DNA of 64,000 nt from Panaeolus papilionaceus (Eukaryota; Basidiomycota; Agaricomycetes; Agaricales): NCBI GenBank assembly GCA_015501605.1, contig JADNRZ010000016.1, positions 372,001 through 436,000 on the forward strand, read 5' to 3'. Under the pieces are notes generated by a model that did not search any database, was not told the DNA's origin, and saw only the letters and a list, made by a program, of their open reading frames with translations. Position 1 is the stretch's first letter; the number at the start of each line of letters is the position of its first letter. This document shows, piece by piece, positions 48,234 to 57,476 of the stretch. A program made the translations under genes and the position numbers.

Positions 48234-49142
48234 CTATCGAAGAAAGATGAGTCCGAGACCAAACTGTAATAAAATAAGATAAAGCAGTGGTCGTAAGTGG
48301 ATCCATAGCAGCACTCACACTGATGAGCGTCATGGCGTCGTCAAGAAGGCTACCACAATATGATATGTCCTTCGAGATCGAGTTCTTCCACAAGTATTGT
48401 AGAATGAGCGCCCGGCGAATATGCTTCCTCATACATTGGAGAATGGTATCGAGTGTACTATCAAACGAGAAGCATTAATGTAAAACAATACAAACGTAAC
48501 GGCATCGAAAACATACTCTTCGAGTCTCTGTATAGGCACCTCGAGGGCTGTCGGCACTCTAGCGCCATTTCGATGGATATCTGCTTTCACGCAGTTGAGA
48601 ATGTCCGCACATCGTCCTGCTAGACGAAGAGCGTCGTCCCTGTTTATCTATACAGACATTAGTAGTCCCTTGGAGGATACACAGTTCGAAACGTACCCGA
48701 ACTTGTTCTATGGCACGCCATATTTCCAAGAGACGTCTGGCAATACCAGACAGTCCTGGAACGAACACACAGCCGGCTACGTCAACTCCTGTGGACAGTA
48801 GTTCGGGAGCAAGGTCAGATGTGTGTTCAATACAAGACCCGATAGCGTTTGCGAGTCTCTATCAACACGAAAAGCATTCAAGATTAGTAGTCAAATCAAA
48901 TGACATGATTTGGATATCGGCAGTGGTGACCTACCTTTCTCGTGTAATTCTTCGCATCATAGTGAGTTAGTTGTTCAGTGTAGAATCCAGGCGATAAATA
49001 CAGCTTGACTTACACTCCTCTCCTTTGCCCTCTTGTCTCTATTCCCAGACGATGGGGCCGTGAGAGACTCAGAGGTGGCCATGTTAGAGCCTGAGGCAGC
49101 ATCAGATTCGGATTCAGACCTACACGACGAGGTCAGCGTCAT
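48234..49142 (-). CDS. Stand-alone MLKL/HeLo-like four-helix protein, copy c (intact)
   Basis: Complete reading of the family. ATG 49142 (MTLTSSCRSESESDAASGS; an in-frame ATG at 49166 is also possible), a Ser-rich segment ending KERS, a 15-nt microexon NYTRK (48935-48949), then LANAIGSCIEHTSDLAPELL...LEIWRAIEQVR, NRDDALRLAGRCADILNCVK, TLDTILQCMRKHIRRALIL...SISKDISYCGSLLDDAMTLI and FGLGLIFLR, stop 48234-48236. Five introns of about 55-80 nt, all GT-AG and in phase. About 200 residues with no kinase, NACHT or other partner domain. In characterised relatives this bundle executes or triggers membrane damage, but here the role is inferred only from fold-type similarity. Minus strand like its sister copies. 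Confidence 0.75.
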
Positions 49143-49352
49143 TAGATACAAGCTAGATGGCCCCAAGAGAGCGAACTATAACGCACATTTTATGGTCAAT
49201 AGAGTCCGGGTGATTGAAGGAGAAGATACGTCTCAGCACTAGTGATATGAATCACCGGTATTATGGGGCTCGATAAGCTGGTGGTCATCATCTGCGCCTT
49301 TATATAGCCAGTACAGCTATGTATTTGTTCTAACTTAAATACTACCCAGGCA

Positions 49353-49424
49353 GTCTTCCCCGGCAAAATCCGACATGTCAATGTTTACTTAATGCTTGAC
49401 ATGTCGGATTTTGCCGGGGAAGAC
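49353..49424. repeat. 29-bp perfect inverted repeat with 14-nt loop
   Basis: GTCTTCCCCGGCAAAATCCG... at 49353-49381 is the exact reverse complement of 49396-49424. The same core recurs in plus orientation at 49885-49906. Confidence 0.95.
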
Positions 49425-49906
49425 ACAAAGCTTGTTCGGTTGTTTTGTTTTATCCTCAGAGTGCCACTCAATTCTTACAAGTTCAAACCGTGTTCAAACA
49501 CTTTTCTCCATGTGAAAGTTTACTTTCCGACCTTACGAAACGACGACGCGCACTACTCGACAAGTCCACAGCAACCCTGTCTGTCGGGAAACCATTTGTG
49601 GAATAGGGCAAACTGCGGGAATCGAGGAGAATCATCCTCCAAAATGCGATTTCGAAGGCCGACGCTTTAGGTCACAAGTCGTTGAACTGAACTTTTAAGA
49701 ATCGAGTGGCACTCAGGTCTTGTTTACTACTCCGAGTTGGTTTTATCTTTTTCTATTTTGTGTATTCTTGCACGTGTATCTATTTTAGGTGTTCATTACC
49801 GCCCTATCCTTTCAAACATAATGTTAACAAATCCAAACGGACCCTGCATTCACATCCCTCTGTTCAACTCAACATGTTTTGTCTGTTCCCCGGCAAAATC
49901 CGACAT
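49396..49906. mobile_element. MITE-like element with terminal inverted repeats
   Basis: Ends are TGTCGGATTTTGCCGGGG (49402-49419) and its reverse complement (about 49887-49904). Inner parts are also weakly inverted: CTCAGAGTGCCACTCAATTC at about 49456 against CGAGTGGCACTCAGG near 49698. About 500 bp with no transposase, so non-autonomous. It lies in the second duplication unit exactly where the first unit has no equivalent, consistent with insertion after duplication. The extra copy of the terminus at 49353-49381 suggests a second, partial element. Confidence 0.65.
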
Positions 49907-50138
49907 TGTACCGAGACGAGACATAGCGTCAAAGCGAAGAGTACACGTCCAAATGATAAATCATGTGTGTATGCGTGAGTGGTGAATAAAATGTGGGGTG
50001 GAATGGTTTGAAGAATATGTGTCATATAACACTGTGAGCTCCTTTTTTCTCGTTTTTCTGTTAAGACCTAAGAGCTATCAATACCTTGCAACCCTCACAG
50101 CACACCCACAACCCACACCGCCCGCCTGACAGCCCAAC

Positions 50139-51670
50139 TCACAACGCCCAGCGACTGGATAACGCCGAGTGCTGCAGCGTCCACGCCTGTTTGCCTGTTC
50201 CTCCGTAGAGGGCCTGGCTGAGTGCGCCCTCATATAACGTCTGCAAGCTAGTCTCTAGGTTCTCTGGTTCGCTGTAAAGCGATTGTGGACCGTAACACGG
50301 TCTACTCTTTGAGGTGGGGCGGTCTTCTTCGGGGATGGATTCAAGGGGGGTTGTACATTGTGAAGGCAAAAAAATCGTAGATGCGGAGGGCAGGAGAATT
50401 GAAGGGGTTGATTTTAAGGAAGGGGAGGATGGAGGAAATAGTGATAAAAATAGTACTCTCGCACGAATCCAGACGGGACAAGGTACTGCATTACCGACTT
50501 CAAAAACCTCTTCACTCCTCCCAGAATAATCACTCCCTCCCTCAGCTTCTCTTTCTCTCTCTGACTCGCAATCTCCACACCAGGCTTCACCCTCTTCGTC
50601 CCCACACTCCCAAAAACTATCACAGCTCTCTCCACATCCTCAACCTCCTGCCTTCCCTCCGCACACCTCCTCTCAAGCCTCCTCACCTCCCCCGCAGCCA
50701 TTACACCACCACATCCACATCCACATCTCTCATCCCTTACCCTCCTCTTCACCCTCTCCTCCAGCACCTACACCCGCTTCTTCACTTCTTTGTCCATTAA
50801 TTCACCTGTGTCGCGGCCTGGGGAGGGGTAATGCCGAAATCACGTAGATCCTCTGCGCGTTCCGACATTCTCTTCTCCAAATGACTCCATGGTCTCATTC
50901 CCGTAGCGAGCATAAATAAACCCGGACTAAACCACGATACAGCGTTGGCGCCTAGTAGCGCAGAGGTAGTGTATTGGAGGACCAGGCGCCGAGCAACAGA
51001 GAGGGAGGTGGGGGTGAGGAATAAAAACTCGAGTTTTTGCAGCTCGGACGAGGCAATTTAAAGGAGGGTGTAGCGGCTTTCGGGAATATGGGATCGGAGA
51101 GCTGCAATGTGGTGAGGTGGTAGGGGCGGTGTCGGGGGCGGCATTTTTGGTATAATTGCCATGGAGCTGTTTAAGTTTATTAAAATAATATATGATGAGA
51201 AGGATGTAAATTCGAGAAAATAAAGGAATGCTCACCTTCGATAATCTGATGTAAATAGAAAATCAACACGATCAGCAATAAATTCTAGATGTGACCTCTG
51301 CCAGCTAACCAGTTCCCAATGGGTGAGACGAGGGCTACGACGACGGTGAGGTCAAACTGGTACCATGCTCTTGTTGTGAGCGCCTTTGGGTATGATGAAG
51401 AGGTGTTGGGTGTGGTGGGTTGGGGGTACCCTAAGCCATAATTAGTGGAAGAACCACGGCGAGATTGCGCTTGAGCCTTTTCTCGGGCATATAAGTGGTA
51501 GTGACAAGGTTTATTGATGTCTGATGACAACCCCACATGTGCTGATGTCGCAGTCTTGCTACCCTCATTCCCAAGCCCAAGTTCCTCGCCTTCTTCTTCT
51601 CCTCCCTCTCCTCCCTCTCCTCCCTCTCCCCCTCCTCACTCATTGCATTACTCCGCTCCATCTCACCCAC
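50139..51670 (-). pseudogene. Membrane/coiled-coil protein gene, broken copy B
   Basis: Sister of copy A. It starts with a Glu/Arg-rich segment (EGEREEREEREEKKKARN, about 51570-51640), then SSTNYGLGYPQPTTPNTSSS, the membrane block FDLTVVVALVSPIGNWLAG (about 51310-51370), NLLLIVLIFYLHQIIE, a region with SELQKLEFLFLTPTS, WFSPGLFMLATGMRPWSHLE (about 50880-50940), a coiled coil (RREVEDVE-like, about 50640), a hydrophobic end, and the conserved tail LESIPEEDRPTSKSR (about 50300-50340). Two in-frame stops break it: a TAG immediately before NLLLIVL (about 51284-51286) and a TAA just before SELQKLE (about 51050). Its breaks differ from those of copy A, so the two decayed independently after duplication. 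The Glu run explains the pyrimidine-rich plus strand at about 51580-51640. Confidence 0.65.
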
Positions 51671-51959
51671 AGACTCCCCTCCTCTCCTGCCTCTTCCCCA
51701 TCCCCTCCCTCTCTATCTGCCCAAATTCTCCTCCTTCTCCACCTCCATTTTCTCCATTTGCTCCTAGACCTATGGTGCCGATCATGCTTTAACGATAAAT
51801 CCAAGTTCAGCTCCTAGCTAAACAGCAAGTCATTCAAACCCAGCAACGAATATGCGCGTTCGGCGACATTGATGTGTTTTCGGAGTCCTGTGGTGGTTGG
51901 GTTTGGCCGAGCGGTTATTGGAAACGCGGTGGGGAGAGCGGTAGTAGCTTTAGATTCCA

Positions 51960-52828
51960 TCCTTTCCTTTCCTCCCTTCACTGGACTGAAGACGAGTATT
52001 TATGTTCAAAGCGATGTACATTTGGGAAGGAGCAATTGTGAGACCCAGGTACTAAGAGAATCATAGACCAAGATGGAATCGCTGTCACAGAGTAACAATA
52101 TCAACGTCGCGCGACCAAAAGATTGAGAACAAGTTCAAAACCCCAGAGGTGAAGACCACAGCGTCAAGGAGGAGGGCAGGAGAATAACTCTAACCGAGGT
52201 GAGAAGCAAGAAAGAACGAAAGATGACCGCTTAAGCTAAGCTCAGCTGCTTCATCACACCATTCAGCCTGTGCACCATCGACTCCGAGTTGACAAACAAC
52301 GTTGCACGTGCTACTTTGAGAAGGGAGGCATGATTTGCTACTCGCGGCAAGACGACCGCGTTTTTTACTTCAAATTATTCGATACATATTCATGTCTACC
52401 CACCCACTAAGGGCAACCACAACACAAGCGATGAAAAATACAAATCGACAGCAATGTACTCAAAAGCAAAGCGATGCAAAAACGAAAAGAAAAGAAAAAA
52501 CAGGCATCGCACGTCCAAATTATCAAAAAGTCGACGTGAGTGAGTGGATAAGGATAGCTGGGACTAGTGAGCTAGATGCAATGATAAAGAGAATCTAATG
52601 ATGTGTGCAGATAGTGTCGAGTTTTGGAAGGAAGAAAGGCGTGTAATGATGGTGAGAGGAATGTGAGGAAGAGAAACAGGGATTCGGTAGATACAAGTGT
52701 AAAGCCAACTCATGAAGACAAACCCAGGCTCGCCTCATGGGGCTCCGAATCAGTCGTGTTACACAATCACGCGTGATTCGTTGCCTCTCTCGACTGAATC
52801 ACGGAACCTCGGTGGATTACAATTTCTA
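51960..52828. other. Intergenic, partly duplicated
   Basis: Its left part matches the region right of copy A (47.1-47.4 kb) by eye; for example, the sequence around GTCACAGAGTAACA near 52085 resembles GTCACGGAGTCACA near 47292. No gene supported. Confidence 0.4.
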
Positions 52829-53697
52829 TCAAGGTTTGCTGAAGTTGAGTCCGAGTCCAAACTGCGATATCATAAACCAGTGGTTGCAGATGGATTGATA
52901 GCGACACCTACGTTTATAAGCGTCAAGGCGTCGTCCAGCAGATTGTTGCAATAGGATATGTCCTCGGAAATCGAGTTCTTCCTCAGGTATTGTAAAATGA
53001 GGGCCCGGCGACTGTGCTTTTGCATACAACGATGTATGATATCGAGTGTACTACCAAACCGAGAAGATCAGTATACAATGATGCAGACACCCAGAGATTC
53101 TAGACATACTCTTCGAGTCTGAGTATCGGTATCGCTAACGCTGTTGGGACTGTGGCGCCATTTCGGTTTATTTCTGCTTTTATGCATTCGAGAATGTCTA
53201 CACATCGTCTTATCAAGCGTAGTGCGTTGACCTTGTTCACCTATATAGGCATCAGCATTATCCCTCGAAGGGTAAATAGTTAGAAACGTACGCGAACTTG
53301 TTCTATAGCACGCCATATTTTCCACAAACATCGAGCGACACCAGACAGGCCCGGAATTACTCCAGAGTTAGCTACCTCAACTCCAATGGACAGAAGCTCG
53401 GGCGCCAGGGCGGATGTGTGATTAACGCAAGACGCGACAGCGTTTGCGACCCTCTATCAAGGAAATCACGAAGAACATTCATAATCAGTCCAACACACGG
53501 CATAACCCGAATCTCAAGAATGGCCCACCTGCCTCGTCGACTCCTTTCAAGTTGAGTTATAGTGAGCTTTGGTTGTTCGACCCAAAAATACGACACCAAA
53601 GACAGGACGTACTTACCCTCGTGGACTGAGCCCTTTCATGTACGTTGAGCGAAATGGTGCTGGGTGAGCCGGTGTCACTGTCCTGGTCGGAGTCCAT
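52829..53697 (-). CDS. Stand-alone MLKL/HeLo-like four-helix protein, copy d (intact)
   Basis: Clean copy. ATG 53697 gives MDSDQDSDTGSPSTISLNV...QSTR, then a 15-nt microexon ESTRQ (53529-53543), then RVANAVASCVNHTSALAPEL...GLSGVARCLWKIWRAIEQVR, VNKVNALRLIRRCVDILECI, TLDIIHRCMQKHSRRALIL...SISEDISYCNNLLDDALTLI and FGLGLNFSKP, stop 52829-52831. Introns are GT-AG and all joins keep frame. The first exon is Ser/Asp-rich but not closely similar to that of copy c, while the helical exons are close. About 195 residues, no partner domain. Its Ile/Leu/Arg heptad-like pattern fits a soluble four-helix bundle able to expose an amphipathic face. Function inferred only from the family. Confidence 0.75.
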
Positions 53698-54126
53698 ATA
53701 CTAGTGTCTAGTCACGTGTCATATAGCTCCACTGGGAGATTGGGCGACCTACGAGTAATCTGTGTGAAAAGCACCACGAGCGATGGACACAGCTTTAGTA
53801 TTAAAGCTGTGCACCGTATGTGATCTTGGCCTCGTGCATCGACAACTTGACAGCCAAACAATTCTCACCAACTACTTACTTATATGAGCGTGCAAGTCAT
53901 GACAATTGATGGGGCAGGATGGAGTGTCATTTCTTGGAAGGCAAGCTAAGCACAATTTTTAATTCAAATTAATGACTGGATACTCCTACCCAGTAGATAC
54001 TTCCTGACACGTAATCTAAGCGCATATTATATATAAAATCGGTAACAATGTGTACAATCGCAATGCAAAACGGAAACAACAAGGCAAGGCACAAAATCTT
54101 CAAAGCAAACTACTCCAAGGTTCAAG

Positions 54127-55030
54127 TCATGAAAGTGTGAACAGTCCGAGTCCAAACTGTGATAAGATAAACCAGCGGCCGCAGGTACACGACTGGTAGG
54201 AGTACTTACATTGATGAGCATCAAGGCATCGTCGAGAAGACTACCACAATACAATATGTCCCTTGAAATCGAGTTCCTTCTCAGGTATTGTAGAATAAGC
54301 ACCTGGCGAATATGCTTCGTCATGCATTGAAGGATGATGTCGAGTGTGCTGTGAAACCGAGAACTTGAAGATTGGGATTAAAAATGCAGACACACGAGGA
54401 TTGAAGACATACTCTTCGAGTCTACGAATAGGCAGCTCCAAAGCCTTCGGAACTCTATCGCCATTTCGGCTGATGTCTGCTTTTATGCATTCGAAAATAT
54501 CCGTGCAGCGTCCTACAAGGCGTAAAGCATTGTCCTTGTTTACCTATGCACACGTCAACAGTCACTCGAGAGATGCATACATCATTCGAAACGCACCCGA
54601 ACTTGTTCTATGGCGCGCCATATGTTCAACAAGCGCCTGGAAACACCAGAAAGCCCTGGAACTAGTCCAGAGTCAACTAGTCCAATTGGACTATTGCAAC
54701 TCCTATGCACAAAGGTTCTGTACCCAGAGCAGATGCGTGGTTAAGGTACGACGCGACCGCGTCTGCGACTCTCTGTTGATAGAGAAAGCAATTGCAATTA
54801 GTCCGACGAATGATATAGCTCGATCCTGGATGTGGTGAAATACATACCTTTCTCGTCGACTCCTTTGGGTCATGGTCGTTTAGTTTTTTTGTCCAGAAAC
54901 CAGGCAGAAAGAAAGCTTGGACTTGCCCTTCTCGCCTTCGCCCTCGTATTCAAATTGTGTCCAATGCTGGACTCGGAGCCTAAAGCAGTGTCGGATTCCG
55001 ACCTGTACCATCAGCAGTGTTATCAGACTG
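54127..55030 (-). pseudogene. Stand-alone four-helix gene, copy e, disrupted
   Basis: Exons align with copies b-d: a Ser-rich first exon (SESDTALGSESSIGHNLNTR, about 54930-55010), microexon ESTRK (54848-54862), RVADAVASYLNHASALGTEP, VSRRLLNIWRAIEQVR-like sequence, and the last exons ending FGLGLFTLS at 54127-54129. The third exon is broken near 54673-54690 by an exact palindrome, CTAGTCCAATTGGACTAG or a one-base variant of it, which brings a TAG into frame and shifts the frame. The first intron would need a GC-AG donor (AGG|gcaagt). No in-frame ATG is seen for exon 1. I take it as a pseudogene. Confidence 0.65.
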
Positions 55031-55099
55031 GGGTGGATATTCTCAGTGGTTCCAACTATAACGCGCATCAAGATGATGAATCGAATCCCTATCAGGGTG

Positions 55100-56314
55100 A
55101 TTGAAGGAACAAACAGTTGAGCTCCGTCTCAGCACGAGTGCGAGAGTGTAACGGAAAGGTTTGCAGACATTGAATCCGGGTCCTCTATCTTATATGCGGC
55201 TCGATATGCTGGTTGTTGTGTATAAGCCGCGCTGTCTATCCTGAGATACACTAGCGGTCATCCGAGTCACGTTAAACGATTTGAGATCTATCATCCAGAT
55301 ATTTCCCACGATGCATGTGGGCCCGGAGGTTCGGTGCCCTCACCTTATTTCATCACAACGAAAATAAACAAAGGGCACCGAACTGATCTGGTCCGAGAGT
55401 ATAATCAATTCGAAGTGAAATAAAGTATTTTTCGAATCGAAACCACTGATGAGGAAGGCTCAAAACATAGTCTCTTGCATGTACTCAGACCATGGCAATA
55501 GTATTATTTTGGGTAGTCCGCTTGATTAATTGCTCATAGAACGGTAGCGGGGAAACCGCATGATTCCTATTATGATGGAACAAGTTTAAACAACGTCCTA
55601 ATTTTATAACTTCGATCATGTACCATGAGAAGTGAGCCACATCTGCTTCTTGCACCTTCAATATCACCCAGATCTTAGATTTTGATTCCAAACGTTCAAA
55701 CTTGGAGTTCGCTGAGTGCAGCATTGACACCCTCAATGGGGAGGAGGGAGCAATGTCAATGCGCTCAAGAGAAATTTTGTCACTCTCCCAACTTCCAAAA
55801 CGAGGTGATTGTGAAATATTCAGGAGAGACGTCAACGTTACTCTGGACTCCGAAGGCAAAGCCAACAGCCACGCGCTAGTGACAACCAGCTCCTGATAAA
55901 TGATACGCCAGTGCAACTCCCACCCGTGCCTCTAATCATAGTCATCCCGAATCGATGTGATATTTGTGCATGTAGGTATGCACACATGGACCTGGGTTTT
56001 TCTGTCGAATGTAACTGAAATAAAACTTCATAGACCTAGTAATCGCCTGTCAAATGATAAGAGACCGAAAATGAGCGCTCAGCCTCGAATCTAAAGAACC
56101 GAGCCGAGCTCTCGTCATTGCTACTTGTGTTTTGGCTATTCATTTTAAACAAGTACTTGGAAATCTGGGATAAGAATCGTCAACCAGATTCCACTCATTT
56201 CTCATGATACAATATCCATTACAATTCAAGATATATGTAAATACACTCCTTCCGTCCTTCGTTTGACCTCTGCCCTCCCTTCCCTTCCCTCGTCACCCCC
56301 TTCCCTCCCCAATC
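55100..56314. other. Intergenic; one doubtful minus-strand frame
   Basis: A 143-codon frame on the minus strand (55485-55916; includes NISQSPRFGSWESDKISLER) has protein-like composition and could be an exon of an unrecognised gene or a remnant, but no splice partners or start context support it. The rest shows nothing, apart from a short inverted repeat near 55325-55385 (GGTTCGGTGCCC... and GGGCACCGAACTG). Confidence 0.35.
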
Positions 56315-56920
56315 CTACATAAACCACCCTTTCGGTTGATCTACCTCCTCCCCCTTCACCTCCCCATCCCTCCTTTTCCTAATCTCCTCCAACATCCGCT
56401 TCACACCCTCTACATCTCCAACCGCCGCATTCCCGTTCCCCCAATCCACTACGATGGGGTACTTCAGCGCCTTGGGGTTCTTCTCTGCGAGTTTCACGAT
56501 CTCTTTCACCGTCGAAGCGCCTCCTGACTCTGATGATCCCGGGAACGCAGAGAGGAATGTAAACGCGGGGTTAGTCGCACGAGGTGAGAACTGCATTATG
56601 GTGTTGAGTTGGTCTTCGGTGGGTGGGTTTTCGACGACGGAGAGGTCGAATGTGAGAGGGGGGTTGGCGGGGTCGGTTGGTGGGTAGGGGCCCTGTAACG
56701 ATGATTTGAGGAGGGCGAGAGCTTTGGTAGATGGGGGTGAGGAGGGGTGGTGGCTGGTGGTTTGGGCGTTAGCGCTTAGCTTTGTACCATTGGGAAAGAG
56801 GAGGAGGGGCTTACAATATTGAGATTTCGGGCTGTGAGTGGGTATGATGAGCGACTTGGGTTCAGATATGATTAGGTTTGAAAGGAGACTTACGAGTTTG
56901 CGCTTGAACGAGTTGAACAT
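56315..56920 (-). CDS. FMP46-like mitochondrial redox protein (DUF1687, thioredoxin-like)
   Basis: Member of the fungal FMP46/DUF1687 family, small thioredoxin-fold proteins found in mitochondria and predicted to act in redox reactions. ATG 56920 starts MFNSFKRKL. Two introns enclose a tiny 17-nt exon (PEISI, about 56800-56825), and the joins give KLPEISIFHHPSSPPSTKAL in frame. The body contains FDLSVVENPPTEDQLNTIM and the family-typical end YPIVVDWGNGNAAVGD, then a Lys/Glu-rich tail to GWFM, stop 56315-56317. About 160 residues after splicing. No CxxC thioredoxin motif is visible, as is usual for the family. Intact and probably housekeeping, so it marks the edge of the accessory zone. Confidence 0.85.
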   Translation of the reverse strand: MFNSFKRKLVSLLSNLIISEPKSLIIPTHSPKSQYCKPLLLFPNGTKLSANAQTTSHHPSSPPSTKALALLKSSLQGPYPPTDPANPPLTFDLSVVENPPTEDQLNTIMQFSPRATNPAFTFLSAFPGSSESGGASTVKEIVKLAEKNPKALKYPIVVDWGNGNAAVGDVEGVKRMLEEIRKRRDGEVKGEEVDQPKGWFM

Positions 56921-57476
56921 GATAATAAGCGCCTAGAGGTTCACGGTAGGATTATCGAGGTGGTGGCAGGTGAAGTTCAAGTTGAAGATGGAGTCACATC
57001 GCGGGCATCAATGCTGCTGATGCGTGCGACCACAACCCTACGTCATTGACCGACTGGTGTCTAGACCCTCCGGGCCTCATTTCCGCTCGGACCGCTGGCC
57101 TGATGATGAGAAGTTCAGGGTGACAGTTCCCTGAGTGCGTGCTTGTTGGACTCGAACCACGACGACAACCGCCTTCAGTTTCTCCCTCTCAGCTTTACGC
57201 GTTCTACCGGTTTGATTTATTGATCTGTGGTTTTGGTATGTTGTTTAGCTTGTGAAATAAATAATAAATTAATGGTTTAAGCTATACGATAATCGACTTT
57301 GTCGTTTTTTCTTTATCCGATGCTGAACTCTTTGACTTAACCGTGGTTCATTGCTATAATGTGACTTGATATGGGACGGTGCGACACGTTTGAACGGTTA
57401 TATATCGTCTTGAAAGGCTTCTTTTCGTCTTCAATAACCAGCTCGACTCAACCCCAACCCCAACCTGATTTCAGCC
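56921..57476. promoter_or_regulatory. Divergent promoter region
   Basis: About 560 bp between the FMP46-like gene (minus) and the rhodanese-like gene (plus); it should carry both promoters. No gene and no clear TATA box identified. Confidence 0.4.

Noticed and set aside
51580..51780. Long plus-strand frames rich in Ser and Pro
   Set aside because: They are the complement of a Glu-rich coding stretch in the minus-strand pseudogene B and its flank; no start or splice signals.
57111..57180. TGGACTCGAACC-like string considered as a tRNA
   Set aside because: No acceptor stem or anticodon arm can be drawn around it.
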